A DNA stretch of 64,000 nucleotides from Musa acuminata AAA Group. Taxonomy: Eukaryota; Streptophyta; Magnoliopsida; Zingiberales; Musaceae. A program made the translations under genes and the position numbers. Location: NCBI RefSeq assembly GCF_036884655.1, contig NC_088357.1:6643501-6707500 (forward strand), written 5' to 3'. Below the pieces are notes generated by a model, which did no database searches, was not told the DNA's origin, and worked only from the letters and a program-made list of their open reading frames with translations. The stretch's first letter is position 1. Every line of letters begins with the position of its first letter. Below are positions 51,947-64,000 of the stretch, piece by piece.

Positions 51947-54900
51947 CTGATTCCCATAAGATTTGAGTTTTGAAATACGATTCAAATGCACTAAAGAAGT
52001 GCGACCTCAAAAATCTCTTTTTGAAGTACTATGACAAAATACATTACAATAGAAGAGAACTTAAGAAATTCTAATTTAAACCAAATGATCATGCATCAGC
52101 AACAGGTCACTTGGTCAATCAATAAATGTCATGTTAGAATTTGAGAACATTTACAAAAGGCACTCAGTATGGTAGCGAGTGGCGACACTCTTGAATGGGT
52201 GTCCAGTCCATGCCAAGGCAACTAGATGCAACAACTGGGCAGTTGCAGAACTTTCTGAACCACATAAGGAGACCAACCTTACAGGTAGTCTCCAAGCAAA
52301 ACTGTCAGGTTATCTAGATTCAAAATCATAACAAACATTTATCACAAAACAAATATTTTAGCATTAAAATTGCATAAAACATGGGCTGACATATCACATA
52401 TTTCATAAGAAGAAGTTTAAAGGTTTGAAATTCAAACATTCACAAAGTTGTGCCATGTATTTTATATTATACCTTCTGAGAGGCAACAGAAGATCTCTGA
52501 CAAACTCTCCCACATTCTTCTTTTCTCAATTGTTCATCATAGTTTTTCTTCTTTGTCAAATCTGAAAGAATCTGAAATTGTTTGCTTGTTAGTTCCAAAC
52601 TATTACCAAAACAACTGAATTATTGTTTTTCTACAGTATTTCACTCAGTAAACCAAGAAAATAATAATTTTCTGTAATAATATTTACCTCATAGGCACCC
52701 TGAAGCCTTTTAAATGATTCACACGCTAACGGACTTCCCATATTTTTGTCAGGATGAACAAGCAACACCTAGGAATCCAAGGACACCAGTTAACTTGTGA
52801 TGTATTATGCATCAAGTACAGGTTGATTTAACTGAAGGAAAATTTTGATGCTTCAAATTTCCTAGTTGCACACCTTTTTATGGTATTCCTTCTTCAATAT
52901 CTGAGGGTCAACAATCTTATTCCTAAGGAAGCCCAGGATTTCATAATGGTTTGAGCTGTTCATTATCCTTTTCATCTCAACCAATGAAGTAGATTCTGCT
53001 ATGACAACCTTGCTAGAGGAAGCATCCTTATGAATACCTGTAAGATATGATGCCTTGGGTGTTGTACAAGATGATAGAGAAGATACTACTTCTTCAGCAT
53101 CTTCAGTCGGAGGAGAACATTCACTGTCAACAGAAAAGTCTTCCTTAAACTGTTCCCATTCCTTTCGCTCTCCAATATGTATGCCTTCACTAGTATCATC
53201 GTATACTTGAAGTAACTTATTCAATATATCATTGGAAATGAATGAAAGATTTAACAACAGAAAAACTCCATGCAACCCATCACGTGTATTGATACAATAA
53301 ACAGCATATGTAGTTGCCATTAAGATCAAGAACCGTGCATGATTAAGAGAGAACATATAACCTGCACATGAAACAAGTCCACTAGCTGAGAGATGTAGAA
53401 ACAAGTCGATGCAAATTTGAATAGATCTTTCTGTGTACCTCCTGCTATAAATAGCATTGCTGTTATCCAAAAGTAGCTATATATCCACATAATCAGAATA
53501 CCATAAAGTCCAATCATAAGAAGTCCAGGTGTGAAGCCCAAATAGTGAACGGCTGTGGCAGCAGCTCCCTGTTACAAGACATGTGTAAAGTTAGCATGAC
53601 ACATTGGATTTATTTCAAATCCAACAACTTGTGTTCTTCTCAGATAGATGATGTCTTCATTGAATCACTACTCTCCAAATGGCAGACTATAACACAAGTG
53701 AGAGTAAATACTTTCAAAGAAAGTATTAAATACAGAAGTTCTTAGATGAACTCAAGAAATGCATAGGAAATGAAGTTCACTGTTAATGTAATGTGAAGCA
53801 CAAAACAAAAGCAACAGGCAATGAAGTGCCGTGAATAAGTAGCAGCATATAAGACCATGAGTCACAAACTGATACTAGATAAAAAGCAAATAGTTGTGCC
53901 AAACTTTAACATGAATGAGAAAAATCAATTACATAACCATAACCATTATTGCTCACTGTGACATCTTCTTGCATACATTGTTATTTGAGCAGGAAAGGAC
54001 AAGTGTAGCCAGCAACAGTTCCAGTAAGACACTAAGCTGTTTCCAATTGACATCATAAGTTCATAACAAAGTTGGATTCTCCTATAACTAATAAACTACA
54101 AAAGTGTACTTTGTTCTCAACAATTTCACTTCCAAGCCTGTAGATCAAACTCCACCACACTGTCAGCACAAGCATGAGAATTGGATTTGGGTGCATAATT
54201 GAAGGCCCAGTGCAGAAAAGAGGCAAAGGAGATATAAAAGGAACCCAGCAGAAAATACAGTATTTAAAATCTTTTAGCAAGAAGTCAAGAAGTTTAATAA
54301 AGTACTTTCAATGCATTTATATCATCTCAATCATGGTTATCAAAACTATGTGATTCATAAGGGTGGTAATTAGAATCCAGAATATTGGGTATAATGTTTA
54401 AAATTTAAACATACAATTTTTACTGACACAATCATGAAAGGCAATTTATAGAGTGGGAAGCAATTTATAGAAGGGGAAACTACATATACAATTTTAGTAG
54501 ACAGTTGATTATGTTAAGGTATACTAACATTTTGCTGATAACATATAAAAATCATCAACAGAAACAAAAGCAATGGATTAGCCAAGAAAGCGTTATTCAT
54601 TATAAGAGGTACGTTGGGAAAATGCGAGAGATAATGATACTTGATGTGATCAAATTCAGAAACCCAAAACGTATCACCTAACTAGCTCTTCCAAGCAGAA
54701 TCTGTGAAAGATGATTCCAACAAAGAGAAGACCTTGCAATTGCAGAAAGTCATATCAAGATCGAGAACAAACCAGACTTAGAAGCACGCAGACAAGAGAG
54801 GTTGTCGAAGTCAATCCAAGAAAGCAACTCCACAAGATGACGAATAGAGCTGCTGAACCTAAGGTAAACATGGACCGCAAACCTCCCACAACGCAATCTT

Positions 54901-55102
54901 TCCATTGCAACATAAACCTAAAAAGAAGCCTTCCAGCAACCATGCACCAGCTGTAAACCAATGGCCAGTGGCGGTCGATAACAAGGACCAGTTTCTCTCC
55001 AACGCAGATCACAGCAACTCGGACACTCACAAAAGCCTGCTTCTGGGATTGTATCCATTTCCACCCTTGCTTGAACAAGCCTAAGCCGCCCATTAAAGCC
55101 AT
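46808..55102 (-). CDS. Membrane J-protein with C-terminal Jiv90-type domain (DNAJC14-like), complete
   Basis: A co-chaperone of Hsp70 with several membrane segments, probably endomembrane. Exons: 55102-54773, 53568-53439, 53361-52874, 52768-52688, 52571-52473, 50152-50039, 49941-49858, 48887-48816, 47068-46808; they join in frame to 552 residues. Hydrophobic segments lie at about 80-110, 117-155 and 160-210. The J domain runs from about 291 (NHYEILGF) to 356 with the HPD motif at 321-323 intact, which is needed to stimulate Hsp70. After it come paired cysteines: CTKC at 391-394 and CQNC at 413-416, a zinc-ribbon pattern, then the block HGPSFHVNMIGL and a Lys/Arg-rich tail. This J-plus-Jiv90 order is that of DNAJC14 and its plant relatives. 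The start is preceded in frame by stops (TGA TAG), so 55102 is the first usable Met. Confidence 0.88.
50330..51760. mobile_element. Probable larger member of the GTACC hAT-like family, about 1.4 kb
   Basis: The left part (50330-50520) has AAGGTTCATCGTGCCACC, GTACCGAGTGGTACG and several CGGTAACGG motifs. The right part (51650-51758) has the inverted counterpart CATACCGGTACGAGGTGGCA and ends GGCAAACCTTA, whose reverse complement matches the family terminus. Flanking CTTCA is shared but a clean 8-bp duplication was not found. The interior has a TATA/leader-like stretch (50570-50720) and a broken plus-strand frame with Ser/Tyr/Gln-rich remnants (around SYSQPLYYEESYGQHQYSDS), which may be the tail of a decayed transposase; that is uncertain. 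It lies in a J-protein intron. Confidence 0.5.
51820..51944. repeat. (AC)n(ATAC)n(AT)n compound microsatellite
   Basis: About 20 AC units, about 11 ATAC units and about 21 AT units in succession, some 60 bp beyond the right end of the GTACC element and inside a J-protein intron. Confidence 0.95.
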
Positions 55103-56100
55103 AATAGTAAGATCCTATCAATCGAACAAAACCAGCAGAAAACATGATGCAAAATCTCCCATCTGATCGGGTTGCTAAAAGATGCCGAGAACCATCGCCT
55201 TACAAAAACAGCAACATTTCCTTCTACTCCCCTTCAGCCGAACATACTCAAATCGCATCTCGCCCATCATAATGGCTACTCCCTTTTTTGGGGGATTCAA
55301 GCATATCTCTAGCTTAACTATTATCTCATCACCTCTGTGCTCCCATAATCACTTCCATCAGCAGAGTAAAAGGGAAAACCCACTCCGGTCCCACGCAAAA
55401 ACCGATTTTCCCCCATCAATCCAATCAAATGGCTCTTTTCTATTCTTCCAGCTCATCGCGCGCGAATCTAGCCGTCTCCTCCAGCCCGGCCGGCGCCTCC
55501 TGGCCAGGGAAGGAGAACGCAGAGAGAACGCAGGGAGAAAAGGGAGGTGCTTCGGGCGAAACCGACAAGCAAATCCGATGTTCCACCTACGAAACGCTAT
55601 AATAAAACAGAGAAAGAATTGTAAAATAATGCACGGGAATCTGACGAACCCTAACTTTATCTGGCGGTAGTGCTGCCTTCTTTTCCGCTTCGGGCACTGC
55701 TCGTGATAAAGCGGAGAAGAGTCGAGGGGGAGAAGCCTGTGGGCAAAGCAAAAAGGAGGGAACGATATAAAGATCGAAGCAGCCGCAACGCAGAGATTAT
55801 TAGGTAACATGGCGAGGTAGATAAAGCCGATTGCGTAGTGGAAACGGTGGCGATGATGAGTAGGATCGAGAGCGAGAGAGATGCACAGAGAGAGAGAGAG
55901 AGAGTGTGTGTGTGTGCGTGTGGAGTGCGGAGAGCAGAAGCTTTAAACTGTTGATGGAGACATCACTGTGTTCGACAAACGGGTACAGCGACGCTACGCC
56001 CGCAACTGATGGATTACCCAACTCACCTGCTTGCTTGGCTTTTAGCGTGAGGCAGTGTGGGCCCCTCGACTGCATCCATTCACAGGGCACCGAAGTGGGA
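55103..56100 (-). promoter_or_regulatory. J-protein 5' leader and promoter region
   Basis: GC-rich from about 55340 to 55960. It contains a GA run turning into a GT run at about 55887-55920, which on the transcribed strand is a pyrimidine patch of the kind often seen near plant start sites. No clear TATA box was found. An ATG at 55145 opens a 75-codon frame ending at 54918 that overlaps the start of the main frame. Confidence 0.5.
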
Positions 56101-57025
56101 TGGGGTAAAGTCGGTGGGGAAGGCCTAGATGGGAACTAATTCTTCACAGGTGTCGGCATGCTTACTCCATGAATATTTATATATATTGGAATGGTAGAAA
56201 TCACGAGAGCCATATATATAATTCGTGAACTGTCATAAACATTCACTGGTCATATCCATCTCATGTGAAATACATGAGTGATGACTAAATTTTAATTATA
56301 AATAGAAATCACTGAATGTATAGTTAGTGTTGCTTTTCTCGTCACATTAGTAATCACGAGAGCAATACAATAAATAATATAATATGGATCCTCTTAATAT
56401 ATTTTAAAAAATATTAACATTTTATCCTAAGATTCTAAAATAGAATCTTATTTTTATCATTTATTATATATATATATATTATGAATTCTTATGGGTAATC
56501 ATAATTAAATTAGGTTTTGATCCAAACTAATTATATCTGTACTATGTAATATAGGAAAGCCAAACGGCTTTGGACCAACATACCCCAGATCATTGGAAAC
56601 ATAAATTTAGAAGTGAAATCAGGAAGCAAAAGAGTAGGACCAGACTATCAAGAGACAGAAGTTGGAACCGCCAAAATGAGCACTTCAGATCAATTTAAGT
56701 GCCAGTTGAGAACAAAATTTAAAAGTACAGCCCATCAAAGAAATAATTACCTTGCAAGACTATCTCAACTCTGAGAACCTACAAACTCCATGCACAGTTC
56801 GATCAATTTATACAACTTCTATAGCATATTTCTAACACCAAACATAGATATCAAAAGAAACAAGATATCGAGTTGGTATAGGAGAAAAGTCTAATAGTTT
56901 CCCCTTCACAGAGCCTCTTGGTATCCTGCAGAGACTACATGGAGCCATCTAACACTGTATTTAGTGCATCACACACCTACATAAGATTAAGATTTTGACT
57001 CTGTTCAGGGTCCAAAGGGGATTTA
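56101..57025. other. Intergenic; 3' UTR of NF-YA at its right end
   Basis: AT-rich sequence without an exon. I looked here for the usual miR169 target found in many NF-YA 3' UTRs and did not see it. Confidence 0.6.
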
Positions 57026-60000
57026 TTAGTTCGAAACCTTATTAGATTCCACTCTATCGCCTGAGAGGTTTGCATTCTCCTGAGTCCCAAAACATTTCTC
57101 CAAAGCTGGGATGCTGGAAGGCTGGTCCTGGTCACTTGAGGCAACCTCATTCTGTTGATTTCCTTCAGACTTGGAGTTGAGAAATCTTCCTCCACATCCT
57201 CTAGCTCTTTTCAGCGCATGCAAGTGTCGTGACTCATGTAGATAAGGCTGTAACAATCACTCAACATGATTAGAGAATCTTCCAAGAACCTTCAGGTGTC
57301 ACAAAAATATATCAGATTCTTTTCAGAACTGGCATGAAGTAGCCATTGTAAAGATAAATAAGCTATTAAAGAGTATTAACTGACCAAGATGAAAAGTTAA
57401 AGATAGTAACCACAGTCCCACAAGGTCAACCAAGACAAAACGAGACAAAAGCACAACTCATCACAATCACCATAATACATTCTGGCATCCCCCTCCCAGA
57501 GTAAGGCTAAGAAATAAAAAAATGTAGGTCATGCAAATTAGTTAGTGCATCTCTCTGAGACATACCTTACGAACTTTAATCATCTTATTCTTTGATTCAG
57601 CCTTTGCTCGAGATTGTCGACGCCTCAGGATACCATGATATTGCTTTGCATTGACATAAACAGGCTCTTCGGCTGCATCAGTTGGTAAAGGTACGCCCGA
57701 TTGATGGATGGCAATCAGTTGCGGGTAAATCTAAGTGCAGTAACAATTGATGACAAAGTTATAACAAATGCCAAAATGAAGGCATCATTCAACTAGTTTC
57801 TTGCAAGTACAATTTGTATCATACCACAGGTTGTCCAATGTAGGCTGCATAAATGCCTCCATAGGAAGGATCTACATATGGATAAGCTGAATGGGCCTGC
57901 AATAACATATTTTACTGACATTTAGTAAAATGAGTTTTATAAGATATGCTCACATATGTCTAGTCCGATGAAACAAATTATTTCAACAAGAGAAAATTCA
58001 TTTCTGATCTAAGCAGCTGGAATAAAAACTATATGGTCACTGCACCCAATCAATATTCACCACCATGAAAAAAAGAAAAGAAATTTTGAAGTCTATTATA
58101 TGTATTATTAAGTTAGTAACAACTCAATATAGAAGCTTATACAAAGAAGTATATATACAAAAATTAAGGACAACAAAAGGCAATAACAAGTAGCACAAGA
58201 TGAGAACATGTGAGGGAAAATATCGCACAGACTAATTCGACAATTTATGTTGTGTAAATATAACTACATACAATTGTGGCACTTTAAAAGCATCAACAGA
58301 AAGATACGTTTACTAGATAACACAAAAATTAAGAAAAACATCACATTCAGATCCATGTTGTGCATAAATAGTTACCTTTTTTATATCATGACCAACGATT
58401 TATACAGAAAGCAAAATAAAACAACAGATATCTCTGACAAAAATGTCGCCCACTGATAGAGGGTTTTTCCTATTTCCACTATCTCTAGTTGCACATGCTC
58501 ATTCTGGTATTAATAATGTGAGAAGCTTTGGAATATCAGGCCGTTCACCAGCCAGAACATTAAATTCCAAGGATAATTTTGTCGAGACACTTTCACTGAC
58601 AACCTTTCTCCACAGTCCACATACATATACCTAATCACCTACAAGCTGAAATTCTACAGAAGTCATGAAAAGTAATTTAACAAGAAACAAAATGAAAAGC
58701 CTGGAGACAATTGGCATCATTTACCAAAGAAAGAATTTGCACAAACATCTTCATTGTAAGACAAGTAACCAGCTCTCACATAGTTTTCATTCACAATGCT
58801 AAGCAACCTCCAAAACTTCATCAGTCGTATCAATGGGCACAAAATATAAAGTGATCCTGGTATTGATAAACCCATATTAGGTAGAGGTGATATCTTTGTG
58901 AAGGATGACAAGACCTCCATAACCATAAGTCATTAGAAATATCTACAAAAAGGATGAAGAAAACAACATAACCATACGCCACAACCCTTGTATGGCAACT
59001 TCTCAACTTAAAAAACAAACTTCTGAAGCAGTTTTGTCCAATCTAATGTGTTCAAAATACAAAATTCCAAAGGAACTGGTACCGAAAAATTTTTCAGTTG
59101 GTAAAAAGTTCTTTAAAATGTAACATAATTTCCGCTAAAAAATATAGAAAGATACCATAGTTTGTGCCACTCCAAACTGACTATATGGCACTGTGCCCTC
59201 AGACAAAGATGTTTCCACACCATATTGCAAGTTTGTAGTTGCAGTAGGCTCATGTCGGATCTCAGGTTCTGCATGCTTTTGTTGCTCACCAGGTTCTCTA
59301 TTACCTGAAAAATCATCATAAAGAATCATTAAAGAGTATACTAAACTCATTATTTCAAAATTTCCTAAATTCTTTATAAAAATATTGGATGAATTAATCA
59401 TAAATATTTCAATGAACAGAACATCCAAATGTAGCACACAGACTAGACTGAAAAAGATAGAAAACAACCATAGAAAATGTAGCTAATATGACACAAAAAA
59501 TAAGCTACAATCTACCGTATATATAGTTTAAAATTAATCACACAGTGAGATAATGTTTACGAAATTTTGGTCCAAAGTTTGCAAAAATTGATTAACATTG
59601 TCCATCAAGCTCAATATAGAGGGTAAGATGCCTGACCATCGAGAATACTTGAACAGCTACAAATACAAGATGAGAATGACCACAAATTAGCCATATCTCA
59701 AAAGCTTCATGAGTCGTTAACATATAGAAATGCAAGACGGATGTAAAAGATACATTACTTAAAAAGTGAAAATTGCTCCTTGAGGTAGCATCTGAACATA
59801 GTAGAAACGAGAGAAGATACATTGAGTTAATTAAGTGGAACTTGGTTATAATTAGACTGTTCATGATAGTCAAACTGAGTAATTCAATATCATAAAGTGA
59901 TTAGTTATTTTGGTATCCACGAGGTCCCAAAGCTTCACACAACCAAGCTCTTTCGCCATTTTATTTCAATTACTACATTAACACTATACTTTTCTTGTTA

Positions 60001-60384
60001 TAAGTATTACGATTCTATGGAACAAGTAGGCAGTTCCTGTAGAAAGACCAGTTTGGTCGTGCTATGTGTTGAAAGAGGTACAGTTCAACATGTAAAAGTT
60101 ACTAAAGCTTTCTAATTCCAATAAGAGATTTTCTTTTCATTTTCCTGAAAATCAACTTGCCAAAAGACACTGACCAAATTCATATGTTAAAAGATTGAAA
60201 CCAAAGCACCAATAGCATAAATTATAGAAACTGGAATGATAGATCACTAATGGTTATACTATTGCCAAAAAAAATGTAAACATTAAGCAGTCAGTGACTC
60301 AGCAAATACAAGATACATCAACAAAACTGAAACGCATCTATGGGAAACAAAATTACCAGATAAGTCATGAACAGAAGATGTCAT
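57026..60384 (-). CDS. NF-YA: NF-YA, CCAAT-binding transcription factor subunit A, complete
   Basis: NF-YA joins an NF-YB/NF-YC dimer in the nucleus and supplies specificity for CCAAT boxes. Coding exons: 60384-60357, 59304-59156, 57896-57825, 57730-57566, 57247-57026; they join in frame to 211 residues. The start [10 protein letters not shown] is typical of the NF-YA7/NF-YA4-like group. The conserved core runs from about 105: helix A1 ([20 protein letters not shown], about 106-125, which contacts NF-YB/YC), a linker ending VRK, and helix A2 plus the DNA-binding GxGGRF loop ([20 protein letters not shown] then RFLN, 139-162). All key His, Arg and Gly residues are present. The C-terminal 50 residues are polar and variable. 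The leader is split by an intron. Confidence 0.93.
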
Positions 60385-61300
60385 GATTTCATATAAGTTT
60401 TTACTGAGTGACAATTGGAACTAGAAAAAACTGCAGAATCCACCGAAATGGAAACCAATGTATAGCTCTGGTTCCAGCTAATAATATCCTTCTTCCAGGA
60501 ACAGATTCCTTTGCAGTTACAAAATGTAGACGCCTAATGTCTGCAATCACCTCAAAAATGTTCCTGAGACATCAACCAAAATTCTCAAAATGTTTAAAAT
60601 GCCTCGTAAACAGAGAAAGACAAAAACTTGCCAATATCTACGATGCTCAGATAGCGCAGGTAAATACCTCAGACAACATGTTGCGCGATATATCAGGAGG
60701 TGGAAACATTAATAATGATTTTACAAAAAAAAACTGGAGATGCAGATAAATATACCTACTCAACCCACTTCAATCAAAGAATGTATTTGAGATATCCACG
60801 TCGATTTTGCTATGCAATTATTCATATAATTTTCACCTTGTTCCTAAATTTTCTGAGGTTATGAGTGTTTCCTCCACATTCAAGTATTGCACACGGTATA
60901 ATCCAGCAATTATATCGATCCACACCCAAAATCTAATCGTGACGATCAACAGAATCTTAATTGACGTCCCGGAAACAAAAAGAACAACGGCAGTCTCAAT
61001 TTTACCAGTTCTCGAGAGCCCCTAATTTCCTTAAGTGCGACAGCACATCGGGAAACAAAACCTAGCATCCGATAATCCAACAATCAGGAGCAATTTGTCT
61101 GATTGAGACAGACAAGAACAGAAAGCGAATGCGAATTGCGAACCCTAGAAACGAAAAGAACAAATATCCTTCCTATTTTAGACTTTGTAGGTTTTGATCG
61201 TCCATTTGCATACCTTCTATGATCCACGCGAAGAACTCGGAAAGCAAATCTCGTCAGCGGATTTCTCCCCCTCGATCTGGTGATCCGGAAGTATAAAATC
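60385..61300 (-). promoter_or_regulatory. NF-YA 5' UTR exons and leader intron
   Basis: On the minus strand a good donor (ATAGAAG|GTATGCAA, exon edge 61214) and an acceptor (GTCACTCAG|TAAAAAC, exon edge 60403) define a leader intron of about 810 bp, with a 19-nt leader remainder before the start codon. Leader introns are usual for plant NF-YA genes. The upstream exon limit near 61300 is a guess. Confidence 0.55.
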
Positions 61301-62640
61301 GTGAGGATTACGTCCCGTATAACAAAAGAATACTTTTTCCACTCCTTCGACGTCGTCCTCCTCCACTACCCTTTATTTGAGTGGAGAACTTCTGGCTCTT
61401 ACGTGAGACCCACCTTCGATGCGTAAGAACTTGAGGCGGGTAAGAAAAGCGAGTACGGCGATTCGGTAGATGAAGCGTTGCCGTGGCCATTGAATTGTTT
61501 GGTTCGTGATGGAGAGGAAGTGGGGATGGAGATCCAGAAGCTTCGATGACCCAAGCGATCTCCACCGTCCGTTTGAAGGATTTGTGGGGCGAGAGCGCCA
61601 AATTCACCTGCGTTCACACTGACGCCCAAGTCGTCGGTGAGTCGTTGCGTGGACTTTGTGTCCCGTCAAGACGCGGCCTTCGCTTGCCTGTCCAGAAATA
61701 GGATTTACAATAACAAAAACTAATATTATATCAAAAATATGATATGAAAATAATAATTATTCTCTCAAAATTATTATATTGAATTACGTATATTATACTG
61801 AAGATAGTGCATTAACCATCGACATGTTTCAAATTCGATAGTGGACTTTGATTCTTAATTTTGACCAAATATTTTGAAGACATTAACATGTAAAAGAGTT
61901 TGTAAGAAAGATTTTAATGGATTAAGGTATCCTACCCTACAAATCTATTAATAATAATGATTTTATCAGTGCTCATTCTCGTATGGAAGCCAAGGTGTAT
62001 GATTCCAGAGCAAGTTTACTCCATCAAGGTATAAGTATCGGTATCGAATCCTCTTTTTAGTGCTAGTTTGATAAGGGGGTTTTGTGCGGCTCATAGGCTC
62101 GTGAGCTTCAAAAAAACACCTTTAAAGATTAGAGAGACGGATTTATGAGTCATTGATTTTTATATTCCTCAATCAACGTGGAACTAAATGATCTTATCAA
62201 AAACCTTTTTGATATTTTTATAAAAACAAAAGAAAAAAATAAAAGATAATAGAAAGTAAAAATTAAAAAAATAATGAAAAAGAGTAACATAGAATAGAAC
62301 AGGGGTAGAGTCACTACCTATTTAGTCGTTATGCGTGTCTAACACATCGACTGAGTCATGTGATTGGCGTATTGGTGTAATTGCATTGTTAGATGATTCA
62401 AGCAACACACCAACTAGCACTATATATAAAAATAATCCTAAATATATCAGTTCACTTGAATATTTATTCATTTAAATTTCTAGACTACCCTTCCCTCTAT
62501 TACTAATTTAGTATAAAACATATATTTGTTACGTGCACTCTCCACTTAGTTTAGTGGGATTCCTAAATACAATATATTAAAATTTGCGTTCTCAGGCAGA
62601 AGAGGCGAATCGATCCCTCTACTTCAAAGGTCAGACATTA
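61301..62640. other. Intergenic between NF-YA and PsaK (divergent promoters)
   Basis: 61301-61690 is GC-rich and is probably the NF-YA promoter. It has minus-strand open frames of 99 and 76 codons that I do not recognise. 61700-62640 is AT-rich with no feature seen. Confidence 0.5.
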
Positions 62641-62641
62641 T

Positions 62642-62647
62642 CTTATC
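62642..62647 (-). promoter_or_regulatory. I-box-like element (GATAAG) upstream of PsaK
   Basis: CTTATC on the plus strand reads GATAAG on the minus, about 185 bp before the PsaK start codon. I-boxes are common in light-regulated plant promoters. A hexamer this short occurs often by chance. Confidence 0.35.
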
Positions 62648-62830
62648 AAAACTTGTCCGGCTAACCAGAGGCTGCCATTTCAGCACCAAGATCAAAAACA
62701 TTATCCATGGGTGGATAGCCACCTGAGTCCACAAGCCATTCATGTGGTTGACAATCCAAGGTCTCCACATCCATGCTCTAAAAGTTAAGGAGAAGGGAAG
62801 CAGTTTCGTCACTATACTGCAACACAAGCC

Positions 62831-63459
62831 ATGGCTTCCAAGCTCACCTCTCCAGCTTCAGTCATGGGTGCCCTCCCACACTTCAGTGGCCTCAAGGTCC
62901 AGCCATCAATGGTGAGTTCAGAAGCAACAGTTCTGTGATATGTTCTGTTATATCAGATCGCTCGTGGTGTTTAGAGAGTTCCGCTGCTGTGCACTTGTTG
63001 CGTGGATCTTTCTGCGCTCGATTGAGAACGCTTCATGGATGTTTCTGCACTCTTCTGTTGGCAGGTGGCGCTGCCTCAGCTCAGGCAGCGAGGGAGGGGA
63101 GCTTTGGGTGCTCGCTGTGACTTCATCGGCTCGTCGACGAACATCGTGAGCATTGTCACACTCAACAGTTACATCCATAAATACATCAAGTGTTGGATGC
63201 TAAACGTTCACGGAATCCCTGTGTTTGGCAGATAATGGTGGTGAGCACAAGCTTGATGTTGTTCGCGGGGAGGTTCGGGTTGGCTCCGTCTGCGAACAGG
63301 AAGGCCACGGCGGGGCTGAAGCTGGAAGCCCGCGACTCTGGGCTGCAGACCGGCGATCCTGCCGGGTTCACCTTGGCGGACACGTTGGCCTGCGGCACCG
63401 TCGGCCACATCATCGGCGTCGGCGTCGTCTTAGGCCTCAAGAACTTGGGCGTCCTGTAA
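62831..63459 (+). CDS. PSAK: PsaK, photosystem I reaction centre subunit X, complete
   Basis: PsaK is a small thylakoid membrane protein on the LHCI side of photosystem I that binds chlorophyll and stabilises antenna attachment. Exons: 62831-62911, 63065-63145, 63232-63459; all have GT/AG borders in phase 0, giving 129 residues (the family is about 130). Residues 1 to about 45 form the transit peptide. The mature protein begins near DFIGSSTN, followed by transmembrane helix 1 (about 53-72, [19 protein letters not shown]), the conserved stromal loop [20 protein letters not shown], and transmembrane helix 2 (about 100-126, ending [12 protein letters not shown]). The exons are much richer in GC than their surroundings. 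It is the only plus-strand gene in the window and is divergent from NF-YA. Confidence 0.95.
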
Positions 63460-64000
63460 GAAGCTCTTTGCCGTGCCTGTATTGTACGCTATCGCTGTTT
63501 GCTGTCATGTACATGGTTTCTTCTCCCCCTAAAGCGTATCACCCAAAACCAGTCGAGAGACTCCATGACAATGATTTATATAGCTTTGCTCCAATGAGTG
63601 GACTGACATAAACATATCATCACATAACCATTGTACTCGGTCTTTACCATCCCTGCAAAAAGACAGATCAATACTGCAATTTCTTTTCATTCTATAAAAA
63701 CTAAAAGACAAAAATACCCATGCGGTAACGAAGCAGGAGCTATGGGGCCCAGTCGGAACGCGTTTCACGGTCTACCGGCGGGTAAATTCGAAACTTCCCA
63801 AAAAAGAAAAAATTGTGCGTATTCATGGCTTACGTGCTTCCCGGGTCCACGGGTGGACCAATCTCAACGCAGGTGTAGTTCGGGTATCTATGAATATGTA
63901 CTCAAAACGAATAGCTCATTCGGAACCACGTCATCATTTATTCCTTCTCCGGTCGATTAAGCCCGCTGTACGCATCTTGCGGAGTCCTGCAATGAGGTGG
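63460..64000. other. PsaK 3' UTR and flank
   Basis: No coding exon seen. The region from about 63740 is GC-richer and could be the start of another promoter beyond the window, but nothing specific supports that. Confidence 0.5.

Noticed and set aside
55182..55810. Frames of 162 (plus) and 150 (minus) codons
   Set aside because: They are antisense to each other in the GC-rich J-protein leader region, and neither shows a known domain.
61308..61629. Minus-strand frames of 99 and 76 codons upstream of NF-YA
   Set aside because: Two frames overlap in GC-rich promoter-like sequence and neither is recognisable; no splice link to NF-YA was found.

Overview
This is a nuclear plant chromosome segment: genes are split into many short exons by AT-rich introns with GT/AG borders, and simple repeats, small DNA transposons and decayed retroelements lie between and inside them. 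The proteins are those of a flowering plant. I think a monocot of the banana group (Musa/Zingiberales) is likely, because of the style of the GTACC-rich small transposons and the LTR-like sequence at the left, but that is recollection and cannot be proved from the window.

Layout. 1-3.2 kb: the end of a hAT-type element, then a decayed, probably non-autonomous LTR retrotransposon. 3.2-3.8 kb: an unassigned GC-rich island with a TATA-like box. 5.2-33.0 kb, minus strand: a complete 23-exon gene for TIC236, the TamB-like protein linking the outer- and inner-envelope chloroplast import machineries (2,208 residues when the exons are joined). Its introns hold a nested pair of hAT-type elements, another small GTACC element and several tandem duplications. 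34.9-41.9 kb, minus: a WPP-domain-associated coiled-coil protein (886 residues, 4 coding exons plus a 5' leader exon). 42-46.8 kb: gene-free sequence rich in microsatellites. 46.8-55.1 kb, minus: a membrane J-protein with a C-terminal Jiv90-type zinc-ribbon domain (552 residues, 9 exons), with a roughly 1.4 kb GTACC-type element in one intron. 57.0-61.3 kb, minus: an NF-YA CCAAT-box transcription factor subunit (211 residues, 5 coding exons plus leader exons). 62.8-63.5 kb, plus: PsaK, a photosystem I antenna-side subunit (129 residues, 3 exons).

All five gene models join in frame at consensus splice sites and none looks broken. Two products act in the chloroplast (TIC236 and PsaK), one at the nuclear envelope (WAP), one in an endomembrane (the J-protein) and one in the nucleus (NF-YA). 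Nothing suggests that they form a functional cluster, and I see no convincing previously undescribed system. The most unusual material is the nested transposon insertion with two intact 8-bp target duplications and the repeated duplications inside TIC236 introns and exon 1.
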